Source: Scandinavium vulneris_A
GTDB lineage: Bacteria > Pseudomonadota > Gammaproteobacteria > Enterobacterales > Enterobacteriaceae
NCBI GenBank assembly: GCA_046518185.1
Contig: JBKGRZ010000005.1
Span: 248,001 to 312,000 of the forward strand
Reading direction: 5' to 3'
Length of the DNA: 64,000 bases
A model generated the notes under the pieces. It worked only from the letters and a program-made list of their open reading frames with translations. It made no database searches and was not told the DNA's origin. The first letter of the stretch is position 1; every line of letters starts with the position of its first letter. Of the stretch, positions 1 to 6,808 are shown piece by piece. The translations under genes and the position numbers were made by a program.

Positions 1-303
1 CCGATTCGGGAAGAACGTTCCACCGATGTGGTATTTGGTGGTGTGAAAAAACCGTCGCTCAGCGCCGAAGGGCAGAAAGCCGCCGCGAAACTGTTCGATA
101 CCGCCCATGCGCTGCTGGCGCACGGCAAGCCGAATCTGTTTGGTGAATGGTCAATTGCAGATGCTGACCTGGCGTTAATGCTTAATCGACTGGTGCTGAA
201 CGGGGATGATGTTCCTGAACCGCTCGCAGATTATGCCGCCTTCCAGTGGCAGCGCGCGTCCATTCAGCGCTATATCGCGCTCTCCGCTAAACACGCTGGC
301 TGA
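1..303 (+). CDS. yfcF: YfcF, glutathione S-transferase family protein (C-terminal 100 residues)
   Basis: The gene is cut by the left window edge; the reading frame is already open at base 1 (first residues PIREERSTDVVF) and stops with TGA at 301-303. The visible part is the all-helical C-terminal domain of a soluble cytosolic glutathione S-transferase, ending in a stretch (FQWQRASIQRYIALSAK) that closely matches the end of E. coli YfcF, which has about 214 residues. YfcF of E. coli has glutathione-dependent peroxidase-type activity. The thioredoxin-like glutathione-binding domain lies outside the window, so catalysis cannot be judged here. yfcE follows after about 50 bases on the same strand, as in E. 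coli. Confidence 0.93.
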   Translation, partial: PIREERSTDVVFGGVKKPSLSAEGQKAAAKLFDTAHALLAHGKPNLFGEWSIADADLALMLNRLVLNGDDVPEPLADYAAFQWQRASIQRYIALSAKHAG

Positions 304-354
304 ACAGGCGGTAATAATCCGTTATGATAGTGCGGTTTTATCGTGGAGGAATGA

Positions 355-909
355 TTGATGAAACTGATGTTTGCGTCAGATATTCACGGGTCTTTGCCCG
401 CCGTTGAACGCGTACTGTCGTTGTTTGCGCAGAGTGGCGCACGTTATCTGGTAATTTTGGGCGATGTGCTTAATCATGGCCCACGCAACGCGTTGCCGGA
501 AGGTTATGCGCCCGCTGAAGTCGCGGAGCGATTAAACGCGCTGGCAGAGCGGATTATTGCCGTGCGGGGCAACTGTGACAGTGAAGTCGACCAGATGCTG
601 CTGCATTTCCCCATCACTGCGCCGTGGCAGCAGGTATTAACCGCAGAGCAGCGCCTGTTCCTGACCCACGGGCATCTGTTCGGCCCTGACAACCTGCCTG
701 CGCTTTCCGCTGGCGATGTGCTGGTTTATGGTCATACTCATATTCCGGTTGCAGAACGCAAAGGTGATATCTTCCACTTCAACCCGGGTTCCGTCAGCAT
801 TCCGAAAGGTGGCTTTAGCGCCAGCTACGGGATGATGGAGGGGAATAAATTGCGGGTTTTAGCACTCAATGATCAACGGGTTATTGCAGAGGTTGCAATT
901 AATCCGTAA
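355..909 (+). CDS. yfcE: YfcE, metallophosphodiesterase
   Basis: A 184-residue protein of the calcineurin-like (MPP) phosphoesterase family, the same length as E. coli YfcE, which hydrolyses phosphodiester model substrates with a divalent metal; the natural substrate is not settled. Metal-binding motifs are all present in order: SDIHG (residues 8-12), GDVLNHG (36-42), GNCD (about 72-75), HGH (about 104-106) and GHTH (about 126-129). Two starts are possible: TTG at 355 (giving MMKL, as annotated in E. coli) or ATG at 358. The Shine-Dalgarno GGAGGA ends at 350 and is better spaced for the ATG at 358. It is soluble, with no signal peptide. It sits between yfcF and yfcD, the conserved order. Confidence 0.95.
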   Translation: MMKLMFASDIHGSLPAVERVLSLFAQSGARYLVILGDVLNHGPRNALPEGYAPAEVAERLNALAERIIAVRGNCDSEVDQMLLHFPITAPWQQVLTAEQRLFLTHGHLFGPDNLPALSAGDVLVYGHTHIPVAERKGDIFHFNPGSVSIPKGGFSASYGMMEGNKLRVLALNDQRVIAEVAINP

Positions 910-964
910 TTTACCCGACAACCGTAAACGCGCCGCGAGAGCGCTATAGAGAGAAGGTTTTCTG

Positions 965-1507
965 ATGGTGGAGCAGAACTTGGCAAGCACAGAATGGGTG
1001 GACATCGTTAACGAAGACAATGAGGTCATCGCACAGTCAAGCCGCGAGCAAATGCGCGCGCAGTGCTTGCGTCATCGCGCGACCTACATTGTGGTTCACG
1101 ACGGTATGGGAAAAATTCTGGTGCAGCGTCGCACAGAAACCAAGGATTTCATGCCGGGTATGCTGGATGCCACTGCGGGTGGGGTTGTGCAGTCCGACGA
1201 ACAGCTGCTTGATTCAGCCCGTCGTGAAGCGGAAGAAGAGTTGGGGATTGCTGGCGTGCCGTTTGCTGACCACGGTCAGTTCTATTTCGAAGACAAACAT
1301 TGTCGCGTGTGGGGCAGCCTCTTTAGCTGCGTCTCTCATGGCCCGTTTGCGTTGCAGGAAGAAGAGGTCAGCGAAGTATGCTGGCTGACACCGGAAGAGA
1401 TTACCGCGCGTTGCGATGAGTTCACCCCGGATTCCCTGAAAGCGCTCGCGCTGTGGATGACCCGCAATGCCAACAACGAATCAGCGAAAGAAGAAGAAAC
1501 CGAGTAA
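965..1507 (+). CDS. yfcD: YfcD, Nudix hydrolase
   Basis: A 180-residue Nudix hydrolase, the length of E. coli YfcD. The Nudix signature G-x5-E-x7-R-E-U-x-E-E-x-G-U fits exactly: Gly73, Glu79, Arg87, Glu88, Glu91, Glu92, Gly94, Ile95. These residues bind the metal and catalyse attack on a nucleoside diphosphate linked to another moiety. The overall fold resembles isopentenyl-diphosphate isomerase relatives, but the substrate of YfcD is not established. A candidate ribosome site (GAGAAGG) lies shortly before the ATG at 965. The gene is convergent with the LacI-family gene, with only 3 bases between the two stop codons and no hairpin terminator between them. Confidence 0.93.
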   Translation: MVEQNLASTEWVDIVNEDNEVIAQSSREQMRAQCLRHRATYIVVHDGMGKILVQRRTETKDFMPGMLDATAGGVVQSDEQLLDSARREAEEELGIAGVPFADHGQFYFEDKHCRVWGSLFSCVSHGPFALQEEEVSEVCWLTPEEITARCDEFTPDSLKALALWMTRNANNESAKEEETE

Positions 1508-1510
1508 CGA

Positions 1511-2530
1511 TTAGCAGCTATCCCGCAAACACAGTTTTGCGGCGATGGCGGTGTTTTCTTCCCACTCATCATCATTCAGACGCGCCAGCAGGGCGCGGCC
1601 TGCTTCAATCCCAATCTGGCGATGCGGCACCGAAATCGTGGTCAGCGGTGGCTGGCACACCCGGCTCACATCGCTGTCACCAAAGCCCACTACCGCCAAA
1701 TCCTCCGGCACTTTAATCCGCCGACGCTGGCATTCATACAGCGCACCACACGCCATTTCATCCGACACGCACACCAGCGCATCCAGTTCCGGCCAGGCCA
1801 GTAAAAACTCGGGTAGCTGCGCCGCACCGGTGGAAAAGGTAGGCGGTTCTGCGGCGTTAATCACCCGGTTGGGCGACATATGGTGGCGCAGCATCGCTTT
1901 GTACCAGCCCTGCAAATGCTGTTGAAAAATCCATTGTTCCTGGTTGGCGCATAGCAGGCCGATATTCTGATAGCCGCGCTGAATGAGCATTTGCGTCAGT
2001 TCAAACATCGCCGCGACGTTATCAATCCCGATGTTCATATCCAGCGGGTCGGTGCGCTTGGCCCCGATTTCCATCACCGGAATGGCGCTGTTTTCCAGCC
2101 ACTGCCGGGCGGTGTCGCTATGCTCCACGCTGAGCAGAATGGCGGCGGCGATGTTGGACGCCAGCAGCGTCTCCAGCAGTTTCTCTTCCTGATCGAGATG
2201 ATGGCGTGATTCCGCCAGCATGATTTGATAGCCCGCAGGCTGCAACACCTGCTGCAACCCGGCAAACATTTCTGAACAACCGGCTTCCGCCAGGCTCGGC
2301 ACCACCATGCCGATGGTCCACGATGACGCTGAAGCCAGCGCGCTCGCCGCCATATTGGGCATATAGCCCAGGGTCTGAACCGCCGCTTCAATCTTTTCCC
2401 GGAGTTTATCGGAGACCTGCTCCGGCGTACGTAACGCCCGGGAAACGGTCATCGTTCCCACGCCAGCCAGCTGCGCCACATCGGCCAGGGTGACTTTGCC
2501 GGTGCTACGACGTTTTCGGGTCAGAGACAT
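1511..2530 (-). CDS. LacI-family (GntR-type) transcriptional regulator of the divergent PTS-transketolase operon
   Basis: A 339-residue LacI-family repressor. The N-terminal helix-turn-helix is clear (VTLADVAQLAGVGTMTVSRA, roughly residues 13-32), followed by the hinge helix (NMAASALASAS) and a periplasmic-binding-protein-like ligand domain to the end. Closest remembered relatives are gluconate-type regulators such as GntR/IdnR. The start at 2530 is chosen because AGGAAGA precedes this ATG and the helix-turn-helix begins just after it; the reading frame stays open further upstream but that part has no regulator homology. It is divergent from the PTS operon, with two LacI-type operators between them, so it probably represses that operon and perhaps itself. 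Salmonella has, as I recall, a similar regulator at the same place (STM2345). The inducer is unknown. Confidence 0.9.
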   Translation of the reverse strand: MSLTRKRRSTGKVTLADVAQLAGVGTMTVSRALRTPEQVSDKLREKIEAAVQTLGYMPNMAASALASASSWTIGMVVPSLAEAGCSEMFAGLQQVLQPAGYQIMLAESRHHLDQEEKLLETLLASNIAAAILLSVEHSDTARQWLENSAIPVMEIGAKRTDPLDMNIGIDNVAAMFELTQMLIQRGYQNIGLLCANQEQWIFQQHLQGWYKAMLRHHMSPNRVINAAEPPTFSTGAAQLPEFLLAWPELDALVCVSDEMACGALYECQRRRIKVPEDLAVVGFGDSDVSRVCQPPLTTISVPHRQIGIEAGRALLARLNDDEWEENTAIAAKLCLRDSC

Positions 2531-2623
2531 GCTTCTTCCTGATTGAAATCTCGTTTTGAAAGTGCATGCAGTATACGCCGGAAATCCCTCCTTTTGCTGA
2601 GTTATTACAGGATGTTCACATTT

Positions 2624-2637
2624 TGATAGCGCTATCA
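2624..2637. promoter_or_regulatory. LacI-type operator 1 (perfect palindrome)
   Basis: TGATAGCGCTATCA is a perfect 14-base palindrome with the central CG step usual for LacI-family operators. It lies 94 bases upstream of the regulator start and upstream of the CRP site with respect to the PTS operon. Confidence 0.7.
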
Positions 2638-2659
2638 CAAATCTTTCACCTGCTTTTTT

Positions 2660-2671
2660 GGTAGCGCTATC
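2660..2671. promoter_or_regulatory. LacI-type operator 2 (near-perfect palindrome)
   Basis: GGTAGCGCTATC shares the TAGCGCTATC core with operator 1 and has one mismatch to perfect symmetry. Its centre is 35 bases from that of operator 1. It abuts the CRP site, so a bound repressor could interfere with CRP. Confidence 0.65.
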
Positions 2672-2673
2672 TT

Positions 2674-2689
2674 TGTGATTATCATCACA
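2674..2689. promoter_or_regulatory. CRP (cAMP receptor protein) binding site
   Basis: TGTGA-TTATCA-TCACA matches the CRP consensus TGTGA-N6-TCACA at all ten conserved positions. It is centred at 2681.5, between operator 2 and the candidate -10 of the PTS operon. This predicts catabolite control, as expected for a sugar-uptake operon. Confidence 0.8.
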
Positions 2690-2746
2690 GTCAGTGCTCT
2701 GGACCTTGCATAAAGTTTGTCCACTACCCCATTGCTGGAGAACACC

Positions 2747-3190
2747 ATGCTGAGTCAATGGATCCACGAGGAAACCATCCTGTTGCAGGAGCAGGTCGAC
2801 ACCTGGACACAGGCACTGGAAATCTGCGCTCAGCCGCTGCTGGAGGCGCACACTATCGGGCCGGAATACGTGACGGCGATTATTGAAAGTCATCACAAAC
2901 TGGGCCCGTATTACGTGCTGGCTCCCGGGCTTGCGATGCCCCATGCCAGACCGGAAGAGGGGGCCAGAGGGTTAGGGCTTTCATTACTGAAGCTGCAACA
3001 CGGCGTCAGTTTTGGCTCGCAAGAGCACGATCCGGTTGATCTGATTATTATGTTGGCGGCTCCGGATAAACACAGTCACATTGAAATGATCTCGTCGCTG
3101 GCAGCGTTATTTTCCAGTGATGAAGAGATGCTGTTGCTACACCAGGCGAAAACCCGAGAGGAGATAAAAAATATAATTTCCCGTTTCTGA
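2747..3190 (+). CDS. PTS enzyme IIA component (ascorbate/mannitol-fructose type)
   Basis: A 147-residue cytosolic phosphocarrier of the PTS EIIA-2 family. The phosphorylated histidine is His66 in the motif APGLAMPHARPE, which strongly resembles UlaC, the IIA of the L-ascorbate PTS. It would receive phosphate from HPr and pass it to the IIB encoded next. The ATG at 2747 is preferred over an upstream TTG at 2717 because CTGGAG lies 6 bases before it and because the predicted transcript starts near 2721. First gene of a five-gene operon (IIA, IIB, IIC, transketolase N and C halves). The sugar cannot be read from the sequence. Salmonella STM2344 is, from memory, the matching gene. Confidence 0.9.
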   Translation: MLSQWIHEETILLQEQVDTWTQALEICAQPLLEAHTIGPEYVTAIIESHHKLGPYYVLAPGLAMPHARPEEGARGLGLSLLKLQHGVSFGSQEHDPVDLIIMLAAPDKHSHIEMISSLAALFSSDEEMLLLHQAKTREEIKNIISRF

Positions 3191-3220
3191 TTTTTTCGTT
3201 TTACCCCTGACCTCCGACAT

Positions 3221-3236
3221 TTTACCTACGGGTAAA
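3221..3236 (+). other. Small intercistronic hairpin between PTS IIA and IIB genes
   Basis: TTTACC-TACG-GGTAAA forms a 6-base-pair stem with a 4-base loop in the gap between the IIA and IIB genes. No T-run follows, so it does not look like a terminator; it may affect RNA processing or stability. Confidence 0.4.
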
Positions 3237-3271
3237 GTGCGGGCTGACTTTACCAAAAAATGGTGACAATA

Positions 3272-3544
3272 ATGAAAATTATGGCGATTTGCGGATCCGG
3301 TCTCGGCAGCAGTTTTATGGTCGAGATGAATATTAAAAAAGTTCTCAAGAAGCTCAATATTGATGCGGAGGTTGAGCACTCGGACCTGTCATCAGCCACG
3401 CCGGGTGCGGCTGACCTGTTTGTCATGGCAAAGGATATTGCCCTGAGCGCTAGCGTGCCGGACCATCAGCTGGTGGTCATTAATAATATTATCGACATCA
3501 ATGAACTGGAAAATAAGCTCAGCGCTTATTTCGCCAGCCGTTAA
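3272..3544 (+). CDS. PTS enzyme IIB component (UlaB/SgaB type)
   Basis: A 90-residue cytosolic PTS IIB protein of the lactose/ascorbate type. The phosphocysteine is Cys7 in the N-terminal loop CGSGLGSSFM, the hallmark of this family. It takes phosphate from the IIA and gives it to the sugar entering through the IIC. Two in-frame starts exist: ATG at 3260 and ATG at 3272. I choose 3272 because GGTGA lies 5 bases before it and because family members begin only a few residues before the Cys loop. Third-party substrates are unknown; see the IIC entry. Confidence 0.88.
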   Translation: MKIMAICGSGLGSSFMVEMNIKKVLKKLNIDAEVEHSDLSSATPGAADLFVMAKDIALSASVPDHQLVVINNIIDINELENKLSAYFASR

Positions 3545-3574
3545 TCATGACTCCACTTTGAGTGAGGGGCAGAT

Positions 3575-4963
3575 ATGTTTATCCTCGAAACGCTTAACTT
3601 TGTGGTAGATATTTTAAAAGTCCCTTCAGTGCTGGTGGGGTTAATTGCACTGATTGGACTGGTCGCACAAAAAAAATCATTTTCAGATGTCGTTAAAGGC
3701 ACGGTAAAAACCATTCTGGGCTTTATTGTGCTGGGCGGTGGCGCGGGTGTACTGGTCGGCTCGTTGAATCCGTTAGGCGGGATGTTTGAACACGCGTTCA
3801 GCATTCAGGGCATCATCCCAAATAACGAAGCGATAGTCTCTATTGCACTCGAGAAATACGGGGCCGCTACGGCGCTGATCATGGCCTTTGGCATGGTGGC
3901 GAATATCATAGTGGCTCGATTTACACGGCTGAAATACATCTTCCTGACCGGGCATCACACCTTCTACATGGCATGCATGATTGGGGTGATCCTCACCGTG
4001 GCGGGCTTTGAAGGCATCGGTCTGGTCTTTACCGGGTCGCTGATCCTCGGGCTTATCATGGCCTTTTTCCCGGCGATTGCGCAGCGCTACATGAAACGCA
4101 TCACCGGGAACGATGATATTGCCTTCGGTCACTTCGGCACTCTCGGCTATGTGCTGTCCGGCTGGATCGGCAGCAAGGTCGGGAAGGGGTCTCGCTCGAC
4201 CGAAGAGATGAACCTGCCGAAAAATCTCAGCTTCCTGCGCGACAGTTCGATCTCGATTTCACTGACCATGATGATCATCTATCTGATCATGGCGGTGTGC
4301 GCGGGGCGGGAGTATGTCGAAGCGACGTTCAGCGGCGGCCAAAACTATCTGGTGTACGCCATCATTATGGCGATTACCTTCGCGGCGGGGGTGTTCATCA
4401 TCCTGCAGGGCGTGCGCCTGATTCTGGCCGAAATTGTCCCAGCGTTTACCGGCTTCTCGGAAAAACTGGTGCCTAATGCACGTCCGGCCCTCGACTGCCC
4501 GGTGGTGTATCCCTACGCCCCGAATGCCGTGCTGATAGGCTTCCTGTTCAGCTTCCTCGGCGGACTGGTGGGCCTGTTCCTGTGTGGCCAGTTCAAATGG
4601 GTGCTTATCCTGCCTGGCGTGGTGCCGCACTTCTTCACCGGAGCCACTGCGGGCGTGTTCGGTAACGCCACCGGTGGACGCCGCGGGGCGATGATGGGGG
4701 CCTTCGCGAACGGTCTGCTGATTACCTTCCTGCCCGTTTTACTGCTCCCGGTGCTTGGCGCTCTGGGCTTTGCTAATACCACCTTCTCGGATGCCGATTT
4801 CGGCGCGGTAGGCATCGTGTTGGGTAATCTGGCGCGCTTCCTCTCGCCGATGGCCATTACCGGACTGGTCGTGGTGATTTTTGCGCTGCTGGTGCTGTTC
4901 AACTATCTGGCCAAGGGGAAAGTGGCCGGTAACGATTCACCGCAAAATACAGGAGCCAAATGA
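3575..4963 (+). CDS. PTS enzyme IIC component, UlaA-type sugar permease
   Basis: A 462-residue polytopic inner-membrane protein of the ascorbate-type PTS IIC family (UlaA of E. coli has 465 residues). Shared features include KGTVKTILGF near residue 41, the TGHHTFYMACMIG segment near 125, the QGVRLILAEIVPAF segment near 280 and YAPNAVLIGF near 310. About ten to eleven hydrophobic segments are visible. It moves the sugar across the membrane while the IIB phosphorylates it. Its stop codon overlaps the start region of the next gene (ATGATG at 4960-4965), suggesting coupled translation. Ascorbate itself is not implied: there are no ulaDEF-type genes, and the adjacent transketolase suggests a ketose or pentose-like sugar phosphate product. 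Confidence 0.9.
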   Translation: MFILETLNFVVDILKVPSVLVGLIALIGLVAQKKSFSDVVKGTVKTILGFIVLGGGAGVLVGSLNPLGGMFEHAFSIQGIIPNNEAIVSIALEKYGAATALIMAFGMVANIIVARFTRLKYIFLTGHHTFYMACMIGVILTVAGFEGIGLVFTGSLILGLIMAFFPAIAQRYMKRITGNDDIAFGHFGTLGYVLSGWIGSKVGKGSRSTEEMNLPKNLSFLRDSSISISLTMMIIYLIMAVCAGREYVEATFSGGQNYLVYAIIMAITFAAGVFIILQGVRLILAEIVPAFTGFSEKLVPNARPALDCPVVYPYAPNAVLIGFLFSFLGGLVGLFLCGQFKWVLILPGVVPHFFTGATAGVFGNATGGRRGAMMGAFANGLLITFLPVLLLPVLGALGFANTTFSDADFGAVGIVLGNLARFLSPMAITGLVVVIFALLVLFNYLAKGKVAGNDSPQNTGAK

Positions 4964-5796
4964 TGACAACAGTTGCAGAGATAACCCGACTGGCACGCGA
5001 CATCCGCGTTGCGACCCTCAGATCACTGACTGACCTCGGCTTTGGTCACTACGGTGGCAGCATGTCGGTAGTGGAAACCCTGGCGGTGCTGTACGGCGAT
5101 GTCATGCAGATTGACCCAGGCGACCCGGACTGGCAAGGGCGCGACTACTTTGTGCTGTCCAAAGGCCATGCTGGCCCGGCGTTGTACAGCACCCTGGCGA
5201 TTAAAGGCTACTTCCCGCAGGAAGAACTCAGCACCCTGAATCAGAACGGCACTAAGCTGCCGAGCCACCCGGACAGGCTAAAAACGCGCGGCGTTGATGC
5301 CACCACCGGATCACTGGGGCAGGGAATTTCTATCGCAGGGGGCATGGCGCTCTCGCACAAGCTGGCCGGACGCAGCAATCGGGTATTCTGCATCGTCGGC
5401 GATGGCGAGTTGAACGAGGGGCAATGTTGGGAGGCGTTCCAGTTTATCGCGCACCACAAGCTGAATAACCTGACGGTGTTTGTCGACTGGAACAAACAGC
5501 AGCTCGACGGCGAATTGGATGAAATCATCTGTGCGTTCGATTTACCGGCGAAATTCAGCGCCTTTGGTTTTGATGTGGTGACGGTGAAAGGGGACGATAT
5601 TCCCGGTTTGCTGGCAGCGGTGAAGCCTGTACCTGCGGCGGATGCCCGCCCCCGGCTGGTAATTCTCGACAGCATCAAAGGGCAGGGCGTGCCATACCTC
5701 GAACAACTGGGGAACTCGCATCACCTGCGCCTGACGGATGATGTGAAGCACATTCTCAACGATACGATTGCCCAACTGGAGGCCGCACATGATTAA
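4960..5796 (+). CDS. Transketolase N-terminal half (thiamine-diphosphate-binding subunit)
   Basis: A 278-residue protein equivalent to the N-terminal pyrophosphate-binding domain of transketolase. The thiamine diphosphate/Mg2+ motif is visible as GDGE (147-150) followed by Asn178, and the SKGHAGPALYS segment (about 67-77) holds an active-site His. Alone it lacks the pyrimidine-binding domain, which the next gene supplies. Start: AGGAG at 4951-4955 precedes two adjacent ATGs (4960, 4963); either could be used. It would move a two-carbon ketol unit from a ketose phosphate to an aldose phosphate, probably linking the imported PTS sugar to the pentose phosphate pathway. Salmonella STM2341/STM2340 are, from memory, the same pair. 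Confidence 0.9.
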   Translation: MMTTVAEITRLARDIRVATLRSLTDLGFGHYGGSMSVVETLAVLYGDVMQIDPGDPDWQGRDYFVLSKGHAGPALYSTLAIKGYFPQEELSTLNQNGTKLPSHPDRLKTRGVDATTGSLGQGISIAGGMALSHKLAGRSNRVFCIVGDGELNEGQCWEAFQFIAHHKLNNLTVFVDWNKQQLDGELDEIICAFDLPAKFSAFGFDVVTVKGDDIPGLLAAVKPVPAADARPRLVILDSIKGQGVPYLEQLGNSHHLRLTDDVKHILNDTIAQLEAAHD

Positions 5797-6742
5797 GGTC
5801 GCACCTGCCGGAGAAAAAGACGCCATCGAGATGCGTAAAGTCTATGCCGGTTTTGTGGCGGAGCAGATCGACGCTGGCAGCGAAATCATCGCCCTTGAAG
5901 CCGATCTGATGAGTTCCATGGCGATGGATGGCGTGCAGAAAAAATACCCGCAGCAGGTGATCAACTGCGGGATCATGGAGGCGAATGTGATTGGCACCGC
6001 GGCCGGGCTATCGCTCACCGGACGTAAACCCTTTGTGCATACGTTTACCGCATTCGCCAGCCGTCGCTGCTTCGACCAGCTGTTTATGTCGCTCGATTAT
6101 CAGCGCAATAACGTCAAAGTTATTGCCTCGGATGCGGGCGTCACCGCCTGTCACAACGGCGGGACGCACATGTCATTCGAGGATATGGGCATCGTGCGCG
6201 GGCTGGCGAATTCGGTGGTGATGGAAGTGACCGATGCCACCATGTTTAAGGCCATCCTTAACCAGCTGATCGATCTTGAGGGTTTTTACTGGGTGCGTAC
6301 CATTCGTAAACAGGCGCCGACGGTGTATCAGCCGGGCTCCACTTTTACCATAGGTAAAGGCAATGTGCTGCGCGAAGGTGACGATATTACGCTTATCGCC
6401 AACGGGATCATGGTGACGGAAGCGCTGGAAGCGGCGCGTCGGCTGGAAAGAGAAGGCGTTAGCGCGGCGGTGATCGACATGTTTACCCTGAAACCGATCG
6501 ACCGGATGCTGGTGAAGAACTACGCCGAGAAAACCGGGCGTATCGTCACCTGCGAAAACCACAGCATTCATAACGGGTTGGGTTCAGCGGTGGCAGAAGT
6601 GCTGGTTGAAACCTGCCCGGTGCCGATGCGTCGTGTGGGAGTCAAGGAGCGTTACGGCCAGGTCGGCACCCAGGACTTCCTGCAACAGGAATATGGCCTG
6701 ACGGCGGATGAGATAGTCAAAGCGGCGAAAGAACTGCTGTAA
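5789..6742 (+). CDS. Transketolase C-terminal half (pyrimidine-binding subunit)
   Basis: A 317-residue protein equivalent to the middle and C-terminal domains of transketolase. It starts at ATG 5789, preceded by CTGGAGG, and overlaps the end of the N-terminal half by 8 bases (ATGATTAA), which indicates translational coupling and a stable two-subunit enzyme. Visible features include the pyrimidine-binding domain with NCGIMEANVIGTAAGLSL (Glu near residue 54 is the expected catalytic glutamate) and a C-terminal transketolase-C domain (ENHSIHNGLGSAVAE near 255). A TTG start at 5768 is possible but less likely. Last gene of the PTS operon, ending 67 bases before the end of convergent pta. Confidence 0.9.
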   Translation: MIKVAPAGEKDAIEMRKVYAGFVAEQIDAGSEIIALEADLMSSMAMDGVQKKYPQQVINCGIMEANVIGTAAGLSLTGRKPFVHTFTAFASRRCFDQLFMSLDYQRNNVKVIASDAGVTACHNGGTHMSFEDMGIVRGLANSVVMEVTDATMFKAILNQLIDLEGFYWVRTIRKQAPTVYQPGSTFTIGKGNVLREGDDITLIANGIMVTEALEAARRLEREGVSAAVIDMFTLKPIDRMLVKNYAEKTGRIVTCENHSIHNGLGSAVAEVLVETCPVPMRRVGVKERYGQVGTQDFLQQEYGLTADEIVKAAKELL

Positions 6743-6756
6743 TGATTGTTAGCCAT

Positions 6757-6781
6757 AAAAAAAGGCAGCCATTTGGCTGCC
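6757..6781 (-). terminator. Intrinsic terminator of the ackA-pta operon
   Basis: GGCAGCC-ATTT-GGCTGCC forms a perfect 7-base-pair stem with a 4-base loop. On the minus strand it is followed by seven T residues (A-run 6757-6763 on the plus strand). It is downstream of pta; the plus-strand operon may also stop here, though the T-run on that side is weak. Confidence 0.88.
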
Positions 6782-6808
6782 TCTTGCATTTCAGTGAACC
6801 CGCGAGGA

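Larger units (their letters stand above)
2531..2746. promoter_or_regulatory. Divergent control region between the LacI-family gene and the PTS-transketolase operon
   Basis: This 216-base region holds two LacI-type palindromes (2624-2637 and 2660-2671), a perfect CRP site (2674-2689) and a candidate extended -10 for the PTS operon (TG at 2707-2708, CATAAA at 2709-2714), which would start transcription near 2721. With that start the CRP centre (2681.5) lies near -40, the class II activator position. The arrangement predicts repression by the neighbouring regulator and activation by cAMP-CRP. The promoter of the regulator gene itself is not obvious. Start point and protein binding are inference from sequence. 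Confidence 0.7.

Noticed and set aside
2531..2944. N-terminal extension of the LacI-family gene to 2944
   Set aside because: The extension would run through the operators and into the divergent IIA gene and lacks homology; AGGAAGA supports the start at 2530.
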